The notes beneath the pieces are model-generated. The model saw only the letters and a program-made list of their open reading frames with translations. It was not told the origin of the DNA and ran no database searches. This document shows positions 10,435-25,000 of a stretch of DNA of 64,000 nt, one piece after another. Source of the DNA: Owenia fusiformis (taxonomy: Eukaryota; Annelida; Polychaeta; Sabellida; Oweniidae); contig CAIIXF020000005.1 of assembly GCA_903813345.2 (NCBI GenBank), positions 7,507,375 through 7,571,374 on the forward strand. Reading direction: 5' to 3'. How positions within the stretch are numbered: position 1 is the stretch's first letter; each line of letters starts with the position of its first letter. The position numbers were made by a program, and so were the translations under genes.

Positions 10435-13400
10435 TTGCCCAAACCTCATGTTTGCTGAAGTCCGAGTATTTGTAGGATTCCGAGTTCAAATGTCGGGGTG
10501 TTACATGTATTTACATTGAGCAGCTATTTGCAGATAAGTACCTCTGTTATATATACAGGGATAGTACAGCAAAATTGGTATTTCTGGCAAAATCAATATC
10601 AATCCCCAGCAGCCTGTATTCAGTAATACAGAACAGATTCAGCGAGCATGCTCAACAGCAGTACATCACTGCATTAACGGTTACTTAGCTAGTATATGTG
10701 CTATTCTTATCAACCATTTCTTCAATGTGAATTACAAGGTCGAACTAACTGTATAGCTATTCAAGACATATATAATATATCAGTACGATATATCACACTA
10801 GAACACTTTTGGGACCCAGTTCAAACATTTAATTTAGGTATATTTTTCTTTCTGAGAGAGTTTGGTTAAAAATAGGACTAAATGGGAGGCTTAAACTGAA
10901 GGCTACCAGAGAGAGTGTTCAAGCTGAAAAGATGTTCATTTCAGAGTGTTCAGTTGAGACATGTCCCTGTATTAAGTTAATGATAAAATAAAAATATTTT
11001 GTTTGTTTGATATTCAGAAATTGATTTTCATTGAAACTGGATTTCTTTAAGTCTAATTTTTCATTAAGTCTAATTTTTCATTAACTTATAGAACATTTAT
11101 TAATCTCCTAAAGCTTAACTTCTCTTAAACCTTTTTCCATAACAATAATGACACAGCAATTTTCACTTTTGATTCACTGGTAGTATACACACAAAAGAAG
11201 CTGCAACGACATTAATCAAACAGCTCCTGAAGGACCTATCACATTGCATCCCAAAGAAGATGCTCCTCTTTTACTTCCAATAGACATTTGTTTTTGTAAA
11301 TGGCTGCATAACTGCAAGAATTACGAAATGCACAAGCTGTATACCAATCCGATTATAAAGCAATCTTCAAATCAACAGGATGCCAATAGCACACTACTGT
11401 TATTCAATTAGAAGTAAAACCTAAAAAGCTAGAACAGATTATAGTAATATTGGATAAGTTCTGTGAAATTCTATAGGCATGATTGAAATTCTCTCATTTA
11501 AAGAGTGTACATGTATATGAATTTAAGCTCACACAGAGGGTAAATATTGGAGCGATGTCAAAGCACAAAATTTAATATACATATTATCCTAAAGGAGAGG
11601 TCACTCAGCTACTTTTCATAATTTTTTCTATTTACTTGTACATTTACATCATGACTGTAGATGTAGAAATAGTTAATGTAAACTAATGGTTTATAGTTTG
11701 TGATTCATAGATTTTTTAATTTCAGATGTAGTTCATACAATTTAATTTTTCTTGAATTACCACATTTCGTGGCCCCACCAGTATGCTACCACCTGCTCCT
11801 TCATTAACACATTGTCAAAAGTGACGTCAATAAGAATGCAATTGACACATGTTAGTTTCGTAACCCAGATTACAGAAACTCATTACAATAGTGATGAAAA
11901 ATGGTCGAAAATACCATTGTCTGACTTATGAAATTATTACTTGGTCTGGATAATTCTGTTTTCCAAATAATTGCATTTTAATACAATTGTTGAACATAAA
12001 AGCCTAAACTGAGAACTAGAAGTGTTATATGCCACTTTTCATCTCTCGATAAACTGCAAGTAACTCTACTCAATTATGAAACTTATAGTTGTAATGTCCA
12101 TCTTTTATCCTCAGTATAGTTTGTCCATGTCTTTAAGACCACATATTTCAAATCAAGACATTTTATAGTCAAGGTCTCAGAATAACATGGAAGGCTATTA
12201 CATGCTGATACAAGGCAGGCAAAGCCAGGTTGAAGATCAAGGTGGTTATAAAAACAATACCACAAACATCTGCATCTCAAGGACTTCACAGTTCACATAT
12301 TCAATGTTTACAGAATTTTAAAACAAGGAAGTGCATAAAAATGTCAGGAAGACCCTGGCTGGAAAGTTAAGATGTTTAAACCTATAGGGTATAAATGATA
12401 AATGCACATTTCATATCCAAGGAGAATCATGGTTGGTCCCTGGGACAATCACAACTGACAAATGATAAATATAAAACCGTGACACTGGAAAAGATTCATG
12501 TTGCATGCATCTACAGCCAAACAAAACATTACATGTTTTTGGATCACATGGCGAGCTCATGGAATCAAGCACTAGTCTACTTTTTATAGCCCCTTAACTA
12601 AATTCATACATTTAGCCTTGAACAACTTACTGTTACAATCCTGTATGTTCACTATATTATACTAAATTCAGAACCTTTAAAAACTGCAATTTTAGAAAAA
12701 GGCGTGGCAACCCTAGTGTGGACATTGGTCTCATTCAATGAGAATATCTACGAATATATAATCTGCATTGCCACAAATCCCTTTCTATCATCTGCATAAA
12801 AATACTTACATTTTCAGTGATATTGTTTTTCTCATACTTTATGATAGTTTCAAAGCTGGAACTATGTGTCCTATCTTAAAATACTAAAACCTGATTTCTT
12901 GTTTGATGATTTGTGGCTTATCAAAATCTGTGTTATGTTGACATAGAAATACTACTATATGTGTTCATAGTTTTTGACTGGAGGCCCTAGATTTACGTGA
13001 ATGTGAAAAAACCTGATGAACTATTTATATGTGATGTTGTTTTCAATACAGAGAATATATTTCAGGAAATGTAGATTTTGACACCACTAAGGTTTACATA
13101 TATGTAAAAATATATGTACCCCAGTCTCTTTCTCAAAGAATGGAATGGTACAAAAGTTTCAGCAATTAGTTATGAATAAGTGGGAATCATTTTGTTATCT
13201 GGAAAAAGGAAGAGTAGTTCTATATATTTCAGCGAAAATAGGTTGTGCAATAACCCAATTTCTTCTGCTCATATACTATCATTACAATTTCTCCATAAAT
13301 TACAAGCACTTGATAATATCCAAGATGGAATGAACATCTAAAAATTGTTCCTCAACTTTCTCACAGTGTGAAAGTGAAACTATCATATGATCAACACAAT

Positions 13401-14694
13401 GAATCAACATTTAAGTTACACTGAGAAGATGAGCAACTAATTTACATTTTAAAACAAATGAGTTTACATATAAAGCAGGAACCGAGTTAAAACTTTACAT
13501 ACAGAACATATAGACTATGAACTGTAAATGTTATCAATGATGTCATGGCTATATTTACAACTAAAGGTATAGCCTAATTGAGACTACATTTATATAAATA
13601 AAATATGTTTGCTTAACTTTAATCTGTATACAAAACTAACTTAGATAAGTCCACCATGCTGTAGTAGAGTTAAAAAGAATTTTTGTTTCCAGACATTAAC
13701 TTTTAAGCATTGGGCTGTAATAAAATCTAAAGATAGCTAGAAGATTTGGCCTACAATAAGATGTTATTTGATATAACTTCATCAGAAACATGCATACATG
13801 CAGTGATGAACCTGTATTTATGAATACCTTCTGAAACATTTCTAAAGTGAACTTTTACTTATCTTTATGATTACTCGTGAATTTCACAAGTTAGATCTTG
13901 AATATTGCTACAATTGAATTGAATTGATTAATATTTGTGAAGGCATGAGTTCACATTACCTCAAATATGAATCCTGATTGCAAAAATGTGTAAGATGGAT
14001 TTTCCCACTTTTGTTGAAATTCAACATGTTTTACTGTAGATTTCCTGGTTTAACTCCAGCAAAACATCAATCCTCAAGTAATCTTTGAGCAGGAAAGAGA
14101 TATTAGCAGCACCAAGGAATAAAATAAAGATAAAAACATCAATATGAATAGACCTTGTATAGTAATAGCTTGTTTCGAAAATTATTGGCAATCTGACATT
14201 GTATTCAAATTACACCCATTAATGTCAGACATCTTTTGACCAAAGAATGTTTTTCTTCTTAAAGTTGAATGGCTGGGGTCTTAGTTTAAGTTTGTTTCAT
14301 AAAGTCAATCAAAGAGGAGGGGGTTATTTCATCCACGCTCAGGCAATGTGGCTAATAAAAAGTAAAAAAACAATATAGTTTTCATTACATAATATTAGAT
14401 ATGGGACGAATGCCCAAAACTATAATAATACCAGACTTTCTAACCCATTTGGTAATGAGCCCATGCAAATGAATGGAGCAACATCCTCAATTTGACTTAC
14501 TTAGTGAAATTAGCCAGACTGCAGCTTACGATGATTTTCCCTTATAGAATATGTACTGTTTTACCCTATGAGGTGAACTTCTGCTTCTTTTCTGCAAGTG
14601 ATAGACTGTTGTCAGAGGATTATTGATTTATAATGTATCAAAGTAGAGCAACTGGAATTATTTGGTCTGTTTCTCAACAGCCTATACATGAACT
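10435..14694. other. AT-rich unique-looking DNA without recognised genes
   Basis: No exon, element border or RNA gene could be supported. The open frames are short and of low-information composition. This may be intron of the KIAA0232-like gene or of another minus-strand gene. Confidence 0.4.
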
Positions 14695-14955
14695 CAGATG
14701 TCCCTAGGCATCAGAATATAAAATTTGAACCAAATCTGTCAAATGGCAATTGTGTTATCAAAGATTACATTTTTACTGACAATGGTGGTCATTTTGAATT
14801 GAGTGGCGATTTTGAAAATTCCTTTTTTCGAGCAGAGGTCCACTGCCCATAAGGCATAAACCTATAAGATTTGAACTCAAGAAAACTGATATTTGATTTA
14901 TCGCAGACGAATGAAAGGACAGGCGAACAGACAGACAGATAGACGGACATCCAAC
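14695..14955. repeat. Dispersed repeat family copy (gacagacagatagacgg end)
   Basis: Shares aaatttgaaccaaatc, cattttgaatt, gagcagaggtcc and cccataaggcat words with 2507-2772, and ends in a gacaga/gacgga run. Diverged, no coding content. Confidence 0.55.
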
Positions 14956-15339
14956 AGGTAAGACAAGCCCTGGTTGTTAACAGATATTGGACACATGGTT
15001 ATGACCACCTGGAATGACTCCAAGACCATTTGAAAGCCATGCTAACTGGTCATGATAAGTGCTTTTGAATGAATGACTGGTCAAATTGACTGACGGCTGG
15101 TCTGGTCTGATGACAGTTTTTCTTTATACCGTATCTGTCTTTATTTTAGATCTATTTCATCTATATCTAATATACAGCCTTGTGTATATTAAATAAAGAA
15201 TTAATAAAACTCACCAAATTATACTTCAAGTATATTAGTTATGTTACCATAAAATTGTCGTATATATGAACAAGACAATTCGGCATTTGCAATTTTCCCC
15301 AGAGGTTTGGATTGACATTATAACATTAAGAGGCATACC

Positions 15340-15505
15340 AGGATTTACCAGGGGGGGGGGGGGGCGTTTTTACCAAGATGGGAGTTTTAGCAAAGTTTTT
15401 GCCAAGGGGGAGAGAGCAAAAAAATCATGCGAAAAGTGCTCAGAATGGTGAAAAACTGCATGATTTTGAAAGAATTTCTGGCTGGGGGGGGGGGGGGGGG
15501 TGCAT
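15340..15505. other. Two long poly-G tracts
   Basis: Runs of about 14 G (15350-15364) and 18 G (15483-15500) lie 120 bases apart on the plus strand. They suit G-quadruplex formation and are also error-prone to sequence. No gene is associated. Confidence 0.6.
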
Positions 15506-16283
15506 AAATAGTACAATGAATAAATTGTATGGAATGACTGACACAATTTACGCAAAATGTCAGAGCCTAGTATAGATGAGGATGAAGCTCTCTTTTGAAG
15601 AATCAAAAACTAATGGAAAGGGTAGCCTCCAGCCCTCCACCATAATTCAATAAAAGACATTGTTAATTTGTTCAGTATTATAAACAAATGAAGAACACAG
15701 TACATATATAAAACATACAATGATACATCCTAAAATCATGTTGCTAATTAAATAATGGCTATCTTTACATGAAGATTATAATATATCATATCGTACTGTC
15801 ATCATAAAGTGATAGAAATTAGAATCTTCTGCCAACTAAAGTTCAAACTGAGGTCAGGAAAATTCACCTTAGAAAACACTTAGTTATCATGGTACATTGG
15901 CAAACATATTGGCCACTTATATTATATCAAGACTTTTTTCAAATGTTATACTATATAAAATTGTTAACCCTTTTGAAGAAAATTAGCAAATTATTCACTG
16001 ACACTGTAAACTAAAACACCACTGTTGACCTATACTGCAGGTCAACAGTGAAGTGAGTAAAGTATGGAGAGGTCAACAATTTGTTTGTTTGTCTGAAGTA
16101 GTGCAATAACATGTATGAATAGAGATTATCATTATGTAAATCCTATCTCCTTTATATGATAAGATATTAATATTTGACACGTCATCAAAGTGGAGGATGT
16201 GAACGCAGACAAATATGAAGCATAACTATGATTTGAAATCATGCAGGTAGAAAAAAACTGTTGACTGATGTTTTCCTCCTATT

Positions 16284-19198
16284 CACTGGGGGGTATCGTG
16301 ATGCAACAACACCGTGTTGTTGCATCAAGATGGCCAGACTTCCGGTGATCGATTTTCGTACGATGTTTTGTTTTCCCAATTTACACCCATTTCTAGGACG
16401 AGTTGCTCAATAATCATACACATGCAGTTAGCGCATGATCTATATTTTAAAAAACTGTCATTGGTATACATGTAACATCATCAAGAAGCGATAAATTCAA
16501 GGTTTTAATTCCTCACTATTGATGCAACAACACCACTCTGTTTCTTATCGATGATGCAACAACACCAATGTGCTGATGCAAAAACGCCAATATAATGTAT
16601 CATTGAACAACAAGAGAAACTGTTTTATGTTCTGTTCACAGGTGTAGGTCGGGACATTAATAAAACGCGTGAGTCAGTGGTCCATGAACGAAACGTATTT
16701 TGTTTGGTTTCTTTGTCTATATCAAAGTTAAAAGGATATACAAGGCAAACTAAATACAGTACTGAATCCCCGGGAGGCAATCTCATTGATATTGTATCTG
16801 AAAAATAAAGATTATACATTTTCTAAATTAAATGCCCCTGATTTACCGTATGGAAATTGTTTACAAATAACTAATATAATTTTGGAAAGACAACAGATAT
16901 CAGTCAGTTTGTGTTGTTAGTTCCTCAATTGAAATATAATACTCAATTCTGATTGATTGATGAGCGGTCAACAAAATGTATTGTTAGTACCTCAACTGAA
17001 ATACTCGATTCTGATTGGTTGATTAGCGGTCAAAATTATGTACTGTTGACCGCTACTAGGTACTGTTGACCGCTACTTCTGAAACATTTTGTAAACGTTG
17101 ATGAAAATGACTTTACTAGGCGACAAGTATAGCAAAAATACAAATAGAAACTTAAAATTAACATTAATTCACTAACGAGTACGCCGTGATGTGCCAAATA
17201 CAGAGTTAAGCTACTTGCACTGTCTCCAGATTTTCTAAAAAAAATATTGCTAACGTGGTTCGGAGAAAAGGTTGTGAAATGAAGCCATGCCGATTGATGA
17301 TTGTCGTCTATGTCGATTATTAGTTTACTCGGACTAACAAAACAATTGTAGACCTCTCCATTAGATCAACCGTCAAAATCATATACCTCGACTGTAAACT
17401 TCGGTCTCTGTCAACAGTAGTTTTTCGGTTTACAGTCTCGGTATAGAATTTTGCCGGTTGACCTCTGGAGAGGTCAACAATTGTAAACTGTTGACCACTA
17501 CTAGGTACTGTTGACCGCTATTTTTGAAAAATTGTTTTTTTAATGTTGAATTTTTTTTAATTTTGAAAAAATAAGTTGTGTAAAAAATTACAAGTATTCG
17601 ACGGTTTGGGGATTTTTTGCTAAAATATGATACCTTTACTTATCAAATATGTTCACGTGATATTCGATTATATATTCGTCCAATTATTATATTATTGGAC
17701 TAACAGAACAATTGTTAACCTCTCTTTTCGGTCAACTGGCAAAAGTGTCCTCGACCTCTGGTCTTGATCATTAGTACTTTCAAGGTTTACAGTATCGGTA
17801 TACAATTTTGCCAGTTGACCTTAAGAGAGGTCTACAACTGTATATTATATCCTTCAAATACTATATTCTTCGGACTAACAAACAATTGTTAACCTCTGTA
17901 TTCGGTCAACTGGCCAAAGTGTATACCTCAACAGTAAACCCTGAGAGTACTGTTGACCTCGACCTCCGAACTTTCAAGGATTACAGTATCGGTATACAAA
18001 TTTGCTAGTTGACCTTAAGAGAGGTCTACAATTTTATATTATATATCCTTTGTTATCCCACCCAAAGTATGATGTCATATATCAAGTTGAAGAGTTGTAT
18101 ACGCTGCTCAGGAGTTTACGCTATCCAGGATATATAACGGTTATTTACTGAGAGGGATTCAATATTAGTTTTAATCCGAGAGACAATATGATATTTCCCG
18201 AGGGCCCGGGATATCTGGGATAACTGCACCCCTATCAATTTACCTCATTTTGGGCCCTTAATCTTATCACTTTTGTTTACCTTTTTACTCAGTCGGAGAG
18301 AAGGAATCCAAAGAGAGCAATAATTCGACATGTGCGTCGTGCAAGATTTCCATTAAACGTGTATCTAAACGGCCTCTCTAATAAAGTCAATTAGACATTT
18401 TTACACGTTGGCTCTCCAAATTGGAGGAAATAAAGAATCATATCATATTATATCATAGATGAAGCAATCACAGTTAAACTGTTTTAGTTATAATTTGATA
18501 AACAGTGGTAACGTACATCTACTAGTTTATCAATGTTCCACAGATGGATGACAGATTATTTCCAATAGCTCGTCATGTTTACCGAGAACGAAAGATGTTT
18601 GTCCACCATTTTGAATGATACTAACTGGAGTCAGGGTCATCAAGCTATGGAACAGTGATTAATGAAAATAGATTGGGTTACTAAAGCTTGCCATGTTAAA
18701 GGCGATTGAACTATGTTATAGAACAACGTCCAGTACATTATAATATTTAAAAGTATCTTCGCCCGCAGGACGTGTACTTTGAATGCCTTGAGAAGAACGC
18801 AAATATGGGTAATGGGTAACGGTGTTGCAATAGTAGCATTTAAAAATCTGTTCCTCTCGAGATTTATGGTCTTCTGAAAGTATACTATTAATTGGTGTTG
18901 CTGCATCATTGCTCAAATCTAGAGGAGTGTTGTTGCATCTTCGGTTTGGTGTTGTTGCATCAATAGTGAGGAACTAAAACCGTGAACTTATTGCTTCTTG
19001 GTGATGGTACATGTATACTAATGACAGTTTCTTTAAATATAGATCGTGCGCTAACTGCACGTGTATGGTTATTGAGCAAATCGTCCTAGAAATGGGTTTA
19101 AATTGGGGAAACAAAATATCGTACGAAAATCGATCACCGGAAGTCTGGCCATCTTGATGCAACAACACGGTGTTGTTGCATCACGATACTCCCCAGTG
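16284..19198 (-). mobile_element. Copy 2 of the ~3-kb TIR element, inverted relative to copy 1
   Basis: Same tips, tip hairpins, GATGCAACAACAC words and ggtcaac blocks as copy 1, but with the internal order reversed. The actctgtttcttatcg side is now on the left and the cttcggtttgg side on the right. Flanked by a 5-bp duplication CTATT at 16279-16283 and 19199-19203. It is 72 bp shorter than copy 1. Confidence 0.85.
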
Positions 19199-19203
19199 CT
19201 ATT

Positions 19204-22026
19204 GGCTAATCAGAATTGAGTATTTTAACTGAATTATTAACAATACAATTTTGGGCAGTCTCAAGGAATATCTAAAATTGAGACGGTCCTCTTTATATTT
19301 TCATGTAATTTAATTAGCTGATTTGGTATCTTTGAATGTTTTTGGGATTATACACATACCCATTGATCAGATTATAAATAAGCTCTATTAACAGGGATAG
19401 GAGCATTTCATTTATTATTTTGAGAAACATTTATTTTATCATTAAATTTTGGACATTACATATAATGCACCTCCAATGATGTTCTCTTTTTTTGGAGCTT
19501 TGCCTCTTGAGTAAAATTACACTAAAAGCCCTGTATATGTTATCTCCTTACATCTAGACTGTTGATATTGATTTGAGAGCACTGTATGAACTATGAATAA
19601 TGCATTGAATTAGACAAAGAATGTGATTCCATCCCTTATTTTAGCTATGAATTTTAACATTGCTGTATACAATAGGATTATTTAAGTATTTATTATAGAA
19701 TTGGCATTTTTTACCTGCAGAGGGACACAATGAACCCTATCAATTTGAAAAGCTTAGATGGTGCTTCATGCTTAATGGTATTGGCTGTATCTAAAGAATT
19801 TGTAACGGATGATCTCGCATCAAGCCCTTGTGTATCCCCCTCCCTAAATGACAGAGTCTTGCATATTTATGGCACATACAAATATAAGCCCACTGTCTGC
19901 CTACCTTTATGATCAGCTCTGGGTTTGATCTTAAATCTTATAACATAGAAAATCAAGATTTTTCTGCATACTAGAAATCTCAAAATCTCAAATTTCATTA
20001 AAAAAAGATTTCGTAATAATTTTCACTGGGCTATGATGGGAGAATATATTGTAATTAAGAGTTTTATATTTTTCACTATTTTAAACAATACATAATAAAA
20101 ACGCAGCTAAAACTATTCAGTACTAATGAAAACGAGTAAGATTTCACCTGTAGTAGGTAAGTACAGCTAGGTAGGTTAAAATGATTTGTCTGCACATGGG
20201 CTATAAAAGGTACCACTGAAACATGATCCAGATAAGTCTAGAAACATATGTGCATTTGTATTGCAGTTATACAGATAGAGCAAGGGGCCATAGCCAAACA
20301 AAGGTCACTGATCAATACACTCTGCTATTCACTAATGACCAACATATGATATTGTGACCTTATCAACCTGACTCATATGTTATTAAAACAAATGATATTT
20401 GTTTCTCTTCATTCAGTCAACAACAGAACATGTATTGCAGCTAATCTGTAATCAGAGTATCCCATTAATGTCATACTGGACTTTTATTAAAAGAACTATG
20501 AAATGTTTATTTACTGTATACTGATATTGTATGTTAAACATGATGTTTCCTTAAAATATATATATAGATAAGAGTACTGTATATCTGACTGTAAGCCATA
20601 AATTTCTGTATAGCACTGTACTTGACTGTTAGCCTTTATCGGTTTCTGTAGCATAACTCACATATACATGTAGTACTTTACATATATCTATTACTGTGAA
20701 TAACATTACATCGGTTTAAGCTATCATGCTGTACAGAGTAAGGTGGAGACATTGATAGAGTCTCTGAACCCTTCCCCATCTCCTACACCTTCGTGAAGGA
20801 GAGGTTTGCAGGACCAGGAAGGGGGAAGGTTGCTTCTTAAAGCAACTGAATATCTAAGCACAAAACAAAACCCATATATCCCAAAACCATGATCTAATGT
20901 AAAAAGAAAAAAAATGTCTATTGTCTAAACACATACTTCCCCCACCATTCAAGAACCAATACCACAATCCAAGACCAAAACACCAAGGGACATTTCATTC
21001 ATACTGAAGTCATTTATGGTATGGTCAATGTTTTCAAAAAAAACAAGCAGATCTAGATAGTGTGACATGGCTAAATGAGGTGACAATTTCATGGTTGAAA
21101 CTTGGAAAATTAATTAACCATTAAATCTGGAATATCCATTGTTCAATGTAATTCAAACATGACACTAAAAAATGTGGTAAAACTAGAGTCTAACTTTTTC
21201 AAGCTCTTGAGAAAATTAGCTTGAATGCTTGATCTCTCTCCTAGCAAACAAATCTTTTTATCCCACGCATGAGTGTGGAATTCCCGACCAAATTCACTTA
21301 TCTATAATTTTCTTTTACGTTTTAAATTCAGCAGCCATTTTGAACATTTCTTCTTCAACAGTCCTATATCTCTCAGGAATCAGCATATAAAATTTAAGCC
21401 AAACCTGTCAACTGGTATGATTTTTATGAAAAAATGGCAGCAACTATGAATTGAGTGCACACATTAAAAAAATTTTCTTGAGTAGAGTTCTATGTCCCTA
21501 GATAAAAGTGGCTGTAATTTTTCAAAATGGCCAACTACTAGCCAAGTAGACAATATCCCATGCTTCAAAGTATTCACATATAGAACATGAACAAAATTCC
21601 TTCAGTACTTTCCAAGGTACAGCAAAAATCATTAAATAGCATGTCATGGCCATAATCTATCAAAGCGGACAGACAGATGGAGGGGTTCTCTTGGGCGGAG
21701 GTGTTCTCTTCATCTCCCCAAACAAACTTTGTTTGATGAGACAATGAAGGAAGAAGCTGACGCAAGACTACTGTTCTACTAATATTAGCTTTATATAGAA
21801 CACATCACAGTATCAAAAACTGATAAAATCAACATGCAACACAATTACTGCCAATCTAATAGAACACACATACAACTATGCCAGAAATGCTGTATGTCTG
21901 ATTACATAACAGAGATTTAACATTGAAAAAGTTAGGACGTTTTACCTAAATATGCAACATCCTTAAATAACAGAGGAATTGCTTCATTCAATAGAATAAG
22001 CAGATAACACAAAAGCCCATACTAAC
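19204..22026. other. AT-rich stretch with one diverged repeat copy, no genes seen
   Basis: A repeat related to 2507-2772 occupies about 21350-21735 (agcatataaaatttaagcc, gagtagagttctatg, cggacagacagatgg). The remainder shows no exon I can support. It probably lies within an intron of the KIAA0232-like gene. Confidence 0.4.
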
Positions 22027-25000
22027 CTCATCAGTAACAGACAGCAAACACTCCACAGCAGCTGATTTACGAAATTCTTCAGAGCTCAGTTCTGCCGATT
22101 TACGTTTTTCCTGTTTCTTGCTCTTATGAGTCTTGACTTTCGAATCTCGCTTCTTCTCAAAGGGGAATGAGTGAGTTTCAATGAAATCCTGGTCGTGGTC
22201 CTGTTGTAAAATGCTGAGAATATAGCGTGTATAAACAACGGCATCTATGCCCCGGATCTCCAGCTCATGGCCTGAAATTAGTTTCAAGGAAAATGCTTTA
22301 TAATATCTATTCCATTGCATAAACATAACAAGACACACAGTGATAAATATCGCACTTTGAAGAGTAAACTGGCCACCATGCAATTTACCCAGCATGGCCA
22401 AAACCTAATCAGACCTTGGCACCAGTCTGCTCTTGCATCTAAAATCCAAAATATCAATTTAGAAAATCAACTTTTTGACCTTTTCAAGGTAAAAAAAAAA
22501 TTTAGTCAATTTGGAGCAAGTTGAAAAATTCAAAATGGCCGCCAAATTGAAAGATTCAAAATGGCCACCATGTAATTCAGCCAGCATACCCAAAACCTAG
22601 TCAGATCTTGGCAATAGTCTGCTCTTGCATCTGTAAAAATTTCAAGTTGAACGGATAAGTGGTTTTCCTGAAATTTTGATGACAAGATTTGTTGAAAAAT
22701 TCAAAATGGCCACCACGTAGTTTACCCAGCATGCCCTAAACCTAATCAGATCTTGGCACTAGTCTGCTATTGCATGTGTAAAAATTTCAAGTTGAACAGG
22801 TTAGCGGTTTTCTTGGAATTTTGATGACAAGAATTGATTTGTAGTGTCAAACTTTGAGAAACTTGGATAACATGATTTGTGACCTACCGTATTCTCTGTA
22901 ATTACCGCCCACTCTCTAATAAGCGCCCACCCCGCTTCACAAAGTTCAAGAAACATCGAGGAATCATAATAATCCATAATGAATGAAGGAATTGTTCTTT
23001 ATCGGCATTCAGAAAGGGGACATGCCATTAAGAGGCCATTCTCTGACTTAGTCATTTTTTCAAAAGTGTGAAAATAAAAAAAATCATGAAAAGTTCTTAA
23101 AATATTCTGAATAACAAGTTGAATATATATATTTAATGATGGCACAAGCAAAAGTCTGAAAATTAACATGAAATGAAGGGTTTTGACAGATGCAAAAGAT
23201 GGTAGATTTGTGATGACGAAATAGAGGTTTTTGCAGTAACAACACAATTACCTCGAAATTATCCGTTATGAGAGGCTGAGGACTAAACTTGACATAATTT
23301 TCAATCTCAGATTATCAGTAGTATCTAACTTAAGCCAGACAGCCACTCAAAATGTATATGGAGCCCATAAGATTCATTTTTCTCAATTGAAGTCACTATT
23401 TCTGTTTTTAGCTTCAGAGGATAGGAGGTACATGAACATGCTAAGTTTACCTAGATCACAAGCCTTACCACAAATATAAAGTGTATAGGAATAGAGTTGA
23501 TATGTGTGAAAACCTTAAACTTCCCATTTTATTGGGGATGGAACTTGTGGACCATGTGTATTTCTAACTTCTTCACATGTGCATGGATCTAAAATTGTGG
23601 CAGCCATCTTGGATTTGTCATATTATGTGGACATGGTTTTGGTTGTGCTGAATTTGTTTCAAAATAACATTTCTTGTATACCTTCGATAAGTGAGATAGG
23701 CATTTGAAATTAAATACAGATAGTATACTTGACATTTAATGCAGTAAACAGTAATACAATTCATTCTTACATAATAAGTAAGTCCAGGCAAAAAGTTGTT
23801 ATTGTGTTGCATAAATTATACTAATTGGTCTTGGTTTTCTTAATTGGCTTGGATAAAATGTTGTTCTGTTTATTCAGAAAAGGAGTATAGTGCACTATAC
23901 AAGTTCACATTCGTTCCATCCTCTTGTAGAAATGAATCTCATATTATTTCATCTCAAATATAGAACACAAAAATATAATAAAAAAAGTTTCTATTAATTG
24001 CAAAAGTTAGCTTCTATGTCATGACTGAGTTTGGGTTCCATCTGGAAATATCGTATTGACCATTGCTATACACTCCATATTTAATCCTCCCAGTAAATAA
24101 CATTGATATACAGTATACAAGTATATGACATCGAGGATCTGGGGTTTGGGTAATGTGAGACATGAGGCCACTTGTCTTTTTGAATCTCATATCCAATATT
24201 CTTTCTTTAAACCCTCATATTTAATATTTTTGGAGTGGTAATTCAATTATGCACCTATTTTTTATTCTTTATCCCATAGTTGAACTCCGTTCTGCTCTGT
24301 TAGGTAACATGAAAACATATTTATGATATTTTGCAAATGCGTGGAAAAAGGGATATCTGTGGAATACGGAAAATATTTCACAGATATTACCTTTTGGCAG
24401 TGATTTGAAAACTACCACCAATATGATGTGTTTTGTTACATAGTGATTTCATGACATCGCGGGGATGAATGAATGAATGGATGTTGTTTTGATATGCTTT
24501 GTTTAGTTTTAGAGGTGAACTATGGGAAAAATAGAACATCCTATGAATTTTCGTGATATTGGTGTTAATCCAACTCGTTGATATCAATATCTGCGCTAAT
24601 TCGCTATGCTAACATGGCAAGATTTTGATATCAACTCGGAGATAAAGATAAAATCATTTAAAATCATATGATATCCTATACATATCCTTTACTGTTCCAC
24701 AACTTTCTCATATGTTATATATTTTGGCACAGGCCATCATTTATTTTCCTTGAATTCATGCTTGAGAGGAAATCTTTGATTTTCCTTGTATTTAAGTTGC
24801 TTAAATGTTGCCCTGTGATGTTGATAAAAGTCAATAGTAATTCATTACAGTCACAGTTGAAATGTACCCATTGCTAGCCCAGAACCTACCAAAATAGCAT
24901 TTGCATTTTGTCAATATTGCCCTATGTGCTTTTCCATGAAAATAATTTTAATCGTATCTTTTCTTCAGTATTTCATATATTACATTTTAATATATTTAAA

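Noticed and set aside
11182-11411. 76-codon plus-strand frame (APEGPITLHPKEDAPLLLPI...)
   Set aside because: No start, no convincing splice sites on either side and no recognised family; a frame of this length is expected by chance somewhere in 64 kb.
16284-19198. RAG/Transib-like transposon based on CACTG tips and a 5-bp duplication
   Set aside because: Copy 1 shows a 6-bp duplication, the tips lack the CAC(A/T)(A/G)TG form, and there is no transposase; left as an unassigned TIR element.
20741-20840. Pro/Ser-rich minus-strand stretch as a further KIAA0232-like exon
   Set aside because: Open in two frames, with no match to the expected downstream residues of the family and no clear donor/acceptor pair.
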